Below, in pieces: positions 13,501 to 24,915 of a stretch of 64,000 bases of DNA (the stretch's first letter is position 1; the number at the start of each line of letters is the position of its first letter). A program made the position numbers and the translations under genes. Where the stretch lies: positions 1,942,001 through 2,006,000 of the forward strand of contig CM072335.1 in NCBI GenBank assembly GCA_036874045.1, in the 5' to 3' direction. Origin of the DNA: Cymodocea nodosa. Its lineage: Eukaryota; Streptophyta; Magnoliopsida; Alismatales; Cymodoceaceae. The notes under the pieces are model-generated. The model saw only the letters and a list, made by a program, of their open reading frames with translations, was not told the origin of the DNA and did not search any database.

Positions 13501-16500
13501 TGTAAATTCAAGTATTAACTTTACTTTTTTCAATGTGGGACTATTCCAATCAAAAAACATAATAGGTCATTCATTGCATCTATAATAAGGAAAACAAGCA
13601 AGATTAAAAAGCATCCTTACTGAATCAGAGAACCTTGGCCCTCAATGTAATAGTCTTCTGGAGAAGTCAACGCAAGATCAGCAAAACAGGAAAAATCAGT
13701 GTCCGGAGTATAAAGAAGATTATCCAAACCTACAGCTCGTCTTGATTGCCTGAATTGTAGGAAAAGGATTTCGATATCAGGTGGCGTGGAAGTATGATGG
13801 AAGTAAGGAGATTGCACATCAAAAATAGCAACATTCACAACCTTAAAACCCTTGCAAGTCATTTGAAGACAACAGCAAAACAGAATAAAAAGTAATGATT
13901 TAATTACCTGGATTGTTCCACGTCATATAGTTCTGTAACCCAGCCATTATATCTAAGTTGCACCGTAACAACAGGTACTCCAACTAACTTATAGATATTG
14001 TCAAAAAATTCACATTCTCTCCACTGCGGTGGAAGTAATCTTTTGATGCCAGGAACATCACATGCTGCCAATAATACATAATTTTAATTTTACACATTAC
14101 ATTTTCTTGCAAAAAGGACTGAACAAAATACAAATCTAAGATGACAAACCTGCAATATATGCATCAGCTTTTACAATCTTCTTATTTGTAGCCTGTTCAA
14201 ATTTTAATGGTTGAGAAGAGTGAATGAAAATTCAATATCAAAGAATTACATTTATGATGGATTGACATTTCTAAAGGAACCAGAATGATGGTGTATGACA
14301 GAGAACAGTTGAGGTTGAGCGCAAAAAAGCAAAAAAATAATAATAAAAAGGATCAATGAAATAGCACCAGAAAAAGGGCTAACAACTGCCTACTAGTGAT
14401 GTTTTGAGGTCACTTAATTATCTTATATCAAGACAAACACAAACTATAAAAAACATGAATACTTTATGTTTAAAAGTTGATTTTTTTTATTCGTTTCACA
14501 TAGATATATCAATATATTTAAAATGCAAAGGTATGCATAATGATTGTAGTAGTGATACTTAGATGTTCGAGTTAAGCTTCTTATGAAATTAAAAATAGTC
14601 CTGTGATGGCTAGAACATAAAAGTTTCTACTTCTATTCTATAGCAAAGGCATCCAATTTTAAGTACAAAAACAATAATTAATCAATGCCTTAAAATTCCA
14701 ATGGGTAGGGGTCAGCAAGATAAATCTTTTCTCTTCACCTATTTTACTCATTATCATAGTAATTTCAAATCTTTTCACAATTTCTTATTACTAAGACTAA
14801 AAGAGAGAGAGATTTAAAATTATATGATTTAACAGTTGATCTAAATATGAATAGAAACAAATGAAAAAAATGATTCATGTGGTCGACCCTATATAGTAGA
14901 ATAAAGGCATTGATTGATTGTTGTTGTTTCTTACCACTTAAGTTTACACTTCAAAGCATTTCTGACCACATACTTCAAAGTACATGTCATGAATCAAGAA
15001 ATTTGTCCTAAGTTCAATGTATGGCACAGAAATCAAAAGTGGATGTGCTTGTCACAATTATCATCTTCTTTAAGATTCACTAAGAAGCATTTTAATTGAA
15101 ACAGCAGTAATGGTTAGGTGTTGGAGTTAAATTTTTCTCATGAATGTTGCAATTTTGGGTCAATATAGGAAGAATTTGGCCAATAAAATTTGAAAGAGAA
15201 GTAACAGATATGTAGATATGTTAACCTTTGACAAGGCGATTCCTGTGACATATGTATCACCATCAGCTGATTTATCATAGAGTATTTCTCTGCATCCCCA
15301 CCTCAGATGAAACCTGAGAGATGTAAACAGGTAAATAATGTTACTTTCAGATAATGTTTAACACAGTAGCACACTAGAACAATTAAAAAGATCACTAAGA
15401 TCTCATGTTTTGTAATAAAACCATAATGTCTAAATGATAGTAGAACCAATGCTCACTACATGCCATCGCATCTCAGTATCTTTACTCCTCTGGTTACATT
15501 TCAGGAAAGATTTGCCACTTGGCAGACACAAAAAGGCATTAACCACAATGATATTGGCTGAATCTATCTGATTCATGCACACTTAATGTTTTGCATGTAA
15601 ACTTCCTTTTTAATATTTAACTAAATAGAATCGTTTTCATGCATACTTAATGATTTGCATGTAAACTTCTTTTTTAAGATTCAACTGATGTTTTAAAATT
15701 GATGGTAGGCCCAATGCTCACCACATGCATCACATCTCAGTATCCTTACCTCTCTGAGTACATTTCAGAAAAGATTTACTACTTACACAGACACAAAAAA
15801 CAGCATTACCAGCATGATATTGGGTGAATCTAGCTTGTTCATGCACTTAATATTTCGCATGTAAACTTCCTCTCTAATATTTAACTTAATTGAATTATTT
15901 ACCTTCGTTAGAAATATTTCTGTACCACACACCTGATACCTCAAAAATAGAAGCATCTTATAAATCCAAATGATTGCATTTTGTGTAAACAACTATGCTC
16001 TTATGTCATAGTTCTTAAGGGCTGTCATATCCCAGTTCCACATCAACACTCAATACTCATGTCCATAGTTTATAACACGAAGGAATACACAAAAACAAGA
16101 CATAAATGGACAAAAATAAGTTGAAACCATAAAATCCGTTTAGTTTATACCTGCCACCCTTGTCCATGATATACTTTCTAATAGGACCACTTAAGTACAG
16201 ATCCGGAGACCCCTTCAGCATGCGTAGCAAGGAAGCCTCTGTCTTAGTTGCAAACAAGGAAAATATAGTGAGCATGCAGCGAGCACTGATGTTATCACAG
16301 TCAATAAATCCAAGTGCGTAAGCAACAGGATCCCACATCCTCTGGATACTCATGCGTGTACCACCTTTAGATAAGAACCAATCAGAAAAGCTAACCTGAA
16401 AGTGAGACAAAGTTATTAACAGTCATTTACAGAGTTATCATGCAGAGAACACACAACAGACACATGCATAGACATCCATATGTTCATGCACACATGCACA

Positions 16501-19500
16501 TACCACCTTTAGATGGGACCAATCAGGGCTAACCTGAAAGTGAGATGGGCATTTATAGAGTTTTTAAGCGGACATACACACACATACAAACACATGCACA
16601 TACACAAAGACAAACACAAAACCACATCCATGGAGTTAATTTATGTGAAAGGAATTCATTTATGAAAATTTCAAATTATGTTACCAAAGTCACATTTGGT
16701 AAACGAAACAAAGATATTAGTAGCACTAATTTTGATATTTAAACAAGAACCCTTAAATTCACAAAATGAATATAAAATTCACAAATTTTAATTTTTGTTT
16801 TTTGAAATTGTCAAGTAGGGCCCACAAGCAATACCACATTCAAATACAATTAAATATTTTTTAAAATTTTCCCACCAAACAAAAACCATTAATGCCATAT
16901 CAGTGATTTTAGTTATACACTTCAAGTTTTGATTCAATGACTGATATGCATCTTCCCATGTCTAACGGATAATGTATTCGATCTGTGTACACACATATAA
17001 AGAGAGAAAAAAACATGTGATAGCATCACCATACAGAACATCCAAGGCAAGTTCCTGTACAAGTAATCAGTATACACAGCAAGGTAACTTGTACGGAAAG
17101 ACTAATAGAGTTCTAAGCTCTTACATTGTCCAAATTTCTTATCTCCATTAAAGCACCATCTGCATCAACAAGAGCCCGTACAACTGGACTTAGAGCAAGA
17201 GCAATGGCATTCCTAGCTTTGTCATAAATCTGTAAAAATATGAGGTGATTATATAATTACACCCTCCACCATGGGATAAATGATGCATAAATCTTAGAAT
17301 GATGATGCATTCTGACACAGAAGGAAATTAATAAGTCCACAGATAATATAAATATACAAGGATTCAAGTAAATAAAACTTGGTTTAACCAGTTGAACTTG
17401 AATGACAAACCAGCAAGAGTGCAATGCCTAGGAAGTCCAACTGGTAAATTAACCAGATTTATGAGTTCCATTAACTATGTCATCACTAATAACCAACAGC
17501 AGTAACACAGTTGGTCTTCCACTCTACCTTGAAGGAATGAGACCTAGGTTCAATCCTAGTTAAAAACATTGCCATTATAAAAGAAATGCCATCACTAATC
17601 CAACCAGGCCATGCATGAAAAGGCTGGAAAGCAGATCAACTATTCAAAAGTCAACGTAGTTTAATGACCAGGACTGCATAAAGTTAAGACGGTACAAAAA
17701 AGGAAATCTGCCAAACAAGTGGATTGTTGTGGTTGATAGTTGTGGTTGTGGTGATGAACAGGCTGAACGTATCAGCAATCTGCTTATAAATATCAGAGCC
17801 AGTTGGATCCCATTATTTTCAATTTTCTTTTCTGAATAAAAAAAGTTGGAACATAAGGATATCTTCGGCAAGAATGAAGTACCTTAAGTTGATTAGTAGC
17901 CAAGAATGCACGAATCCCATGTATTGGTGCTCCCACAGGAAACCGGAAATCAAGTTCTGATTTTAAGGATGAGTTGGTGCATGATAAAAGTGAAATGGCT
18001 ATGTCAGTTCATTTCCTCAAAAAGCCAGATATGTTGACTACTGATGCTTGTCTAACAAAACCTGACATGGTAATACAAAAGTCAGAAAGCATACCACCAA
18101 TTTCACCCCCTTTATTCACAAATGTGTGAGTATGATCCTTCACCAATAAGTTGTCATCAGCACCGACCTAGATTTATAAATTAAAGAATGAAGTTTTAGT
18201 ATTACTGCCTCATTTTCATAAATTCAAAAGGAACAAATTCTTTGTTGTGTGAAGATAGTAACAAGAACACTATATATTTTTTGAATGGTAATAAGAAAAT
18301 GTTATTAAAATCATAAAAATATACACAGTAAAGATCAAAGGGTCCCCAGCAGGGACTACCATTCGAAAAAAGTAAAGGGGTTCCACAGGAATCATACAAA
18401 AAAGCAAGGAAAAGGAAAAATGAAACGAACCAGATTGAAATGATTATAAGATGGCTAAGAACAACTGCATCACCGGAAGAGGTTCTCCTCTTCTTGGTCC
18501 ATTCCAGTGCACAGAAGAAAATCCCTTACTAATATTGTTTGAAACCAGTGGCATGACCATCATAAATTCTCTTATTTCTTTTAATCTACCAATACCACCA
18601 AAAAGCATGGGGTGATGCAATTTCCATACCAATTTGTTGTCGCCACTGATTGCAGTAACCACCAACAAGTAGGCCAAAATGTCATCTGATTGTCAAGGAC
18701 ATGCTCAATCTAAACAGAGAGGCCTACCACCGTTAATAGGATGTGCAAAGAATAAATACCACAAATTTTCTTGTGCTTCAAAACTAAAATGGCATTGGCT
18801 CACTAATGAAAATTCATGCCCAGAATATGTGATCTCTGCAAGAATGCCATGTAGAAGTTACCAGGAAGTGAACATAATCTTTGTTGGGACAAATGGGTTC
18901 CAAATTTGTTAAGAGCACACCAATCTTGTGCCACCATCATCCAACAATGACAAGAGAGATCTCACCAAAAAGGTGCCACCCAAGCAAGTATGCTCATGTA
19001 GAAGAAAAGATGCATAGCATGTTAGAAATTCTAGGGGGCCAGTCTGAACACACTCAAAGTATAACTCTTTTAAATTGCATGTTCCACAAAATCCCATTAG
19101 GTGCCCTCTCATAGCACTTAAACACTCACAAAGGTAGAAGCCACAACCATCTTCAAAGATAGGAAAAAGGTGCCAAGAGAAGAGTCTGAACCACATATTG
19201 TTCTAGAACCTCACGCCAACCATTACCCACCTAACATCTAAGTCCACAACTAACCACCTTCTTTGACTCAAGGACCCCAATGTTCAACCTACGTTATTTT
19301 ACCACAGATTTGACCAATGTTTTTGTAAAGACAATAAATCATGGAAGTAGAATAATATATTAATCAAGACAATGACTTTATATATAGAGACCACACAATA
19401 AGAGCAAGTATAAGAAAAGCAATGTGTGACTATTGATTGATTCTAACCCTAGGATCCATGTAAGGACCATGGATCCATTTATTTATACATTCTAATACTC

Positions 19501-22500
19501 TCCTTTAAGTTGGAGAAGGAGAAAATGAGACAACAATGGAAAAGGAAAAGAGGAGACAGCTATGAGTGATCCATAAGAGGCTTATCTATAGCTAAAGAGT
19601 CACATATGGGCCTGGCAAGAGGAAAGGAAGCTCCTGGAGGCATCAACAAGAAGTTTAGATGGTGATAGTGGGATGTAGAGGTCGTTTGGCTAACAATGAT
19701 TATGGGCTGGCTAACATTGGTTGCTAATGATGGCTACTGTAGTTAGAGTTAGGGTTAGTTGAGACATAGTGGCAAAGGTGCTGAATGGGCTTGATGGTGA
19801 CAATTGGAGATGGCAACAGTGGTGAGTGGAGGTGGAAGAAGTTGTTGACAATGCTAGAGGGGTAAGTGGGTGGTGTTTTGTTTGGTTTTTTTTGGAAAAC
19901 TAGGGTTTTAGAGGAGGAAAATGAAGAAAGGAAAGGAGACAAATAATGATAGCTAGGGTTTTAAGGTTTACCGTCACCACCACAATAGGGTGACAATGGT
20001 GGCTAGGATTTCTCACCTCTAATACCATGTGAAGATAAGAAATGGTAGAAGAAGAATGATCTATTAATTAAGATAATGTCTCTATATGTAAAGACTACAC
20101 AATGAAAACAAGTACAAAATAAGTAATGTAGGACTAAACCTACAACAAACTCTAACTTAACCTAAAAGTCCATGAAAGGATCCATTTATCTATACATTCT
20201 CACAATTTCATTAGTTGAGTTACCCAAACCCCATACATTCTATGATAACACCAAGTTTTTTAAGGTAAGCACCTAGGTGCCACATCACACTACAAGTGAT
20301 GACAAACTCTATGCTATTCAATTTCCAATTTCCAATTTCCAATTTCCAATTTTCAATTTTCAAGTGGCCTTTAAATTTAGGTGTTCTTTACATGAAATCC
20401 TTGACATGAAAGAGAGACCCAAGATCGAAATCATCCTCTCCCAATGCCCATACCTTCATATTCCTTGATACATTGTCCCATCTCTGGCAAAACGAGGAAT
20501 GAGGTCAAGTAAGATGCTAGAATGATTGTGGCCTACCTGACATGGAAATTATCCTCTCCCACATTTGGAACTCAATATAAACATGGGACATAGATGTGGT
20601 TGAATAGACCATGAAAAATTGGGAGAAGATGAAATTTGTGGAGCATTATGTGGATTCCATGATATAGAGACCACAACTTACATATTCAAAACATTACTAA
20701 GATAAACAATGCAAATATGTAGGTCATTTACAATTCTATGTGATGTTAAGTTGGGTAGATCTCTATCAACCATCCACAAACGATGCACCATTTCAATTGA
20801 GTGACTAGATTTGGCTTGAGCAAAGCTTGAATTTAGTGGATATTCAAACAACATGTGTGCCACCACTGGTTCACCAAGCATCAATTCATTTGGACAATTT
20901 TTTTCCTACCATGAAACTGAATAGGAACCTTAGGGCATTGTCTCAATTGAGTAATGATGCTAACCAGCATGGCAACCCTAAGACTCTTATGCCACCAAGT
21001 TTAAGTTGCCCACACACAATCCTACTTCATATGCTTATTGATGCTTGAGGGATAATATCATAAGACTGCTACAATAACCCCCCCCCCCCCCCCTTACAAA
21101 CAGCTATGACTTGAAAAGCACCATTATCTTTCATGGAAACCATGAGCACTTCATAGGCACTAGGTTTGCCTAAGCATCCGAAACACATTGCCTTTCCTAT
21201 AAGAATCCTCTATAAATTTTGAAATTCTCTACTATATTCTTTAACGAATTTTCACCTAAAAATTTCTGAAATTGCACTATTTTTCCTGTGAGAATCTTCT
21301 ATAAATTCTAAAATTTTCACTATATTTGTTAACGAATTTTCACTCAAAAAGTTTCAATGTAAGGCTAGACAAGGCAACCCACCAAAATGGAATTTGAGTT
21401 GGGATACAAGAGAAATGCATGATGCTACCAACAACCACATTTGTTTGCATTTCTCAAAGGTTGTGCTGGCACTCTTCATTTGAAAGGATAGGATAGCCTT
21501 GTGCCTTGTGCCTTGTTCTCAACATTGAATCCATTGATAGGCCAAAACCTCTACCATTTTTGCCTTGAAAATTGATGCAAGGATGACAAGTCAACATCAC
21601 CACACTACTTGATGTCCACAAAATGGGTAAGTTTATCAATAAATGAATGAAATGACATATATGTTTAAGAGCTCTGTAACAACCATAGGTTCAATAAATG
21701 CTCATGGTTGATTGCTCATTCATGCATAAAAGAGTCCCTAAAGGCACTCCCAATCTTATTAACCCACACTCACCAAAGATTCCAATTGGGTTTAGGAGAT
21801 CAAAGAGGTTGATTGCTCATTCATGCATAAAAGAGTCCCTAAAGGCACTCCCAATCTTATTAACCCACACTCACCAAAGATTCCAATTGGGTTTAGGAGA
21901 TCAAAGAGGTCAGGGGGTCAAGGAATCCAAATTGATTTGGGTGTTAACAACTCCTTATGTCTAAGTCCCCTTACATATCAAACATACCCATCTATTGTGA
22001 CATTTGTGCTATCAATGACTCCTCCGAAAGCACTTTTGACACTTGATTACTTCAAAAGTTGCTTCACAAGTGATAGTAGAAATTGAGCGTCTCCTGCTCA
22101 CAATAGCACATTGAGAACTACTAAGAGGTACATTAGCCCCTATTGTAACCATGGGTTCAACCTCCTTTTCCATACTTACCAAGATGAAGTGGGCATGGCT
22201 TTTGTTGTCTGGCAACATTAGTTTTTTGTGGGAAACCCAAACATCATCCATACAAAATAAGCAACCCAATGATCTGAATATATTTATAAGTATTATATAC
22301 AAGGAAATTGGATTAAGAAAAATCATTTCTATTAGTATGAAAAGTAAATAAATTACCCACCCAAAAGAGTAAGTAGACATGGTTGGTCTAAAGTCTCAAT
22401 TATGACATGTTTTGTATTCCTAGAGATTTGGTCTAGGGTGACTTGCATCTGATATGAAAGCATACAAGTATCAAGGTATACTACAAGAATTTTACCTTCT

Positions 22501-24915
22501 TCATTAAACGAAAAAGATTACTATAGCAACCGAAGAAAACATGCAGTCCCATTTCTATATGATTACCACGCTTGTCCACAAAAGAGCCAACTTTACCACC
22601 AATAAATTGTCGGGATTCGTAAATGTCAACCTGTAAAACATATTTAGAATCAAATGGTGTAATATTAACCACAGAATATTGCAAGCAATCATATAATAAT
22701 CCCTAGAATCTAGATAATAATTGACTATCATAAGAATTATAAAAAAATAACGGAAGCTGAAATTACTTATGCACATGATTAAACAATATTGCTTCAGTCT
22801 AGCAGGTTTGACCTCTAAAAAGTATCTCAAGGAGAAAAGGAAGAAATAAAAGTTAAATGAAAGTGATGGGAAGGTTAAAAAAAAACAGTTTGAAGGAGTC
22901 AACGGAATTAAACATGAGCAAACATAGGAAAAAGCAAAAGAAAAAATATAGGGAACTAATATATCAGTTCAAAGCATGTAAATGTGCAAATGTATGAGAG
23001 AAATAAAAATGAACCTCATGTCCCTGATCCAAAAGCTCCACTGCAGTTGACATGCCAGCAAGCCCTGCCCCAACAATAGCCACCTTAAGATTTGGCCCTC
23101 TATAAGTTTCAGGTTCCGGTGGAAACAGGCCTTTTGGAGCTGCCAATGCCCAAACATGATCAAGTCACACCAACAGTAGAACATAATTGAGTGTCATAGT
23201 ACAAAAGCCAAACATATTAAAATTAAAGAAGATCAAGGTGTCGATATTCAATGAGGGTATCATACTTGTTAAGGCATCTACCTGCACAACACCAAGGCAA
23301 CATAATGAAACTAGACATTTTATGCCTAATTTTTTTTTAATATCGGGATCCCATTCAAATCTGATTCTCCACAATTCTTTCCAAACTGATATAATAATAT
23401 TTATATAATGATTTTTTGAAGTAGTTTAGTTGTTTAAAATTTTATATTTTTTACAAGTATTTAAAATATTATACAACATTTTTATTGCTATTCATTAAGC
23501 ATTTTATTGACACATTTTGTGCAACATAACTTGTTCTTCATATTTTTCATAATTTTATATACAACAAAAATATAAAAATTAACATCTGATTCTGTGGCAT
23601 TATGTATATATTTAGTATGTTCCACAATATTATTATGATTTTTATTACGTGTTTTATGGACTAAATCCATACACCATGATTTGCTCTTCATATCTTAATA
23701 ACACTGCATTGTATATAGAAATTAACATCTAACTTTTGTGGTATTATGCATATACTTAGTATTTCTACAAAATTATTATGATTTTGATTATTCACTTGAT
23801 TGACATATTCTATGCATCATGGCTTGTTTTTCATGTTTACATACATTTTAATAAATAAGACCAGATTTTGTATTATTATACATAAATTTAACACATTTTA
23901 CATTGTTACAGTTTAAACACACATACACAGGAGAGTCTATGATACCCTTAGGGCTACCATAAATTTCATTGGGTACCAAATTCCTAATCCTAGCCATCTA
24001 TTCAAATACATGGGTGGTGGATTCAGAAAAGTGTGATTCTCAGGTAGAAGACCACTGCCATTCAAGTAAATTTCATAATTGAAATCATAGGGCAGATAAT
24101 TAGCAATGAAATGGAGATGCTGGATAATTACATACAAAAATGTCTACGATCAAGGCTAGGGTGTAAACCATATAGACAATCAGACTGCAAATATCTACCC
24201 GTTCCCTTCTACAAATAATCACTTAAAGAAAATAATGATCTCATCGATATTTGGTGTGCTGTCATAAACAACCATTTGACTTTTGCATAGTCTATAATCC
24301 AAAATCTTAGAGTTAATGATCAAAAGCCAACCCAAATTACACGATCATGTCCCATCGTCCCTGTCGTGACACCATTAAGGCCAGCAAGTGGCAAACTTTA
24401 CGAATGATTGGGCTTGGTGAAGCAAAGTCGATAATATTTGGAAAGAGCAATCGACAAGTGCATAATATTTCATCGGATTCCCCTAGGAGGAACCTGAACA
24501 ACGCAACTAGGCCTTGCAATTGACATATTTCCCATCCTTCTCGAGTTCACTACGGACGACGACCATTCCACCAGAGCACATACTCCAGCAACCAGAATCA
24601 TACCCCACCACTCATCGGGGACCAAACACTAATATAGTACCGGGAGAAAATAAACCAAAGCTCACAAATATTCCCTGAATTTCCATCAAAAAATGGCCTA
24701 ACAAAGCAAGAAGAATTTCTAAGTTTCAACGGTATCGTGGGATAAGAACTCGGCATGGGCAAAGCATCAGAGTGCTCACCCTTGACGCCCATGTCGGAGA
24801 CTTTTGTGTCAAGGGACGACCGGACAACCGGAAGACATCGCTTCCTGAGCTGAGACCTGCCGCTTCGGATGTTCGCCGGAATACAAGCGGCGGAGCAAGA
24901 GGCAGTGCTAGCCAT
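10568..24915 (-). CDS. ZDS: Zeta-carotene desaturase, chloroplast, 14 exons
   Basis: ZDS is the plastid FAD enzyme that takes 9,9'-di-cis-zeta-carotene through neurosporene to prolycopene, passing electrons to plastoquinone. Fourteen exons join in consistent phase: 24915-24780, 23139-23015, 22630-22496, 18167-18095, 17956-17883, 17229-17125, 16395-16151, 15313-15226, 14192-14150, 14064-13908, 13749-13621, 12048-11976, 11602-11438, 10717-10568. The product is 565 aa, normal for the family. Residues 1 to about 33 are a Ser/Arg-rich transit peptide. [11 protein letters not shown] opens the mature part. The dinucleotide-binding GxGxxG is G69-x-G71-xx-G74 in [20 protein letters not shown]. Family blocks [35 protein letters not shown] and [20 protein letters not shown] are intact. 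No stop or frameshift is seen. Intron 3 is over 4.3 kb and has gained a small LTR element and tandem repeats. Function is assigned from full-length similarity. Confidence 0.97.
15440..15899. repeat. Imperfect tandem duplication in ZDS intron 7
   Basis: About 195 bp starting at 15440 recurs from 15705 with an offset near 265. Matching landmarks are CAATGCTCAC, ATCTCAGTATC, TACATTTCAG, GATATTGG and GCATGTAAACTTCC. A third partial copy of the right part (TTCATGCATACTTAATG...) lies at 15632-15686. The copies differ at many bases, so the event is old. Confidence 0.8.
16359..16549 (-). repeat. Partial duplication of ZDS exon 7 start with its splice acceptor
   Basis: The 5' end of exon 7 with its acceptor (16359-16407) has a second copy at about 16491-16549 inside intron 6, 138-142 bp away. 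Shared on the plus strand are TACCACCTTTAGAT, CCAATCAG, GCTAACCTGAAAGTGAGA. The copy keeps a CAG acceptor and has lost four bases net. See the finding on a possible 30-nt cryptic exon. Confidence 0.85.
17490..17570 (+). mobile_element. Possible tRNA-derived SINE fragment in ZDS intron 5
   Basis: The stretch contains an internal-promoter-like layout: AACACAGTTGGTC resembles an A box and, about 35 bases on, AGGTTCAATCCTAG resembles a B box. This is the usual head of a plant SINE. No tail or target-site duplication was found, so this could be chance. Confidence 0.3.
19324..20204 (-). mobile_element. Small LTR retroelement (TRIM-like or internally deleted copia), ZDS intron 3
   Basis: Two diverged direct repeats of 174-177 bp (20204-20028 and 19497-19324) bound about 530 bp. 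Read on the minus strand, the first LTR starts TGTGAGAATGTATA and ends CTTCACA. It is followed at once by TGGTATTAGAGG, which resembles the initiator-tRNA-Met primer site TGGTATCAGAGC. The second LTR starts TATTAGAATGTATAAATAAA, preceded by the polypurine run AAAGGAGAG, and ends CTTTACA. The interior has no recognisable gag or pol. No clear target-site duplication remains. Size and layout fit a TRIM; an internally deleted copia element is the alternative. It lies in the same orientation as ZDS. Confidence 0.7.
20317..20362. repeat. (AATTTCC)n minisatellite
   Basis: About six copies of a 7-bp unit AATTTCC/AATTTTC lie in ZDS intron 3, just outside the LTR element. The last copies carry a C-to-T change. 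Confidence 0.85.
21078..21093. repeat. Poly(C) run of 16
   Basis: Sixteen consecutive C bases in ZDS intron 3, unusual in this AT-rich intron. On the gene strand it is a G run. The length could be a sequencing uncertainty. Confidence 0.95.
21706..21907. repeat. Identical 101-bp tandem duplication in ZDS intron 3
   Basis: The unit at 21706-21806 is followed directly by a second copy at 21807-21907; I found no difference between them. Both start GGTTGATTGCTCATTC and end GGAGATCAAAGA. The surrounding intron is diverged repeat-derived DNA, so the duplication must be recent, or it is an assembly artefact. Confidence 0.92.

Noticed and set aside
20678..22380. Frames of 70-120 codons on both strands in ZDS intron 3
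   Set aside because: They lie in intronic repeat-derived DNA, overlap each other and the 101-bp duplication, and show no protein similarity.
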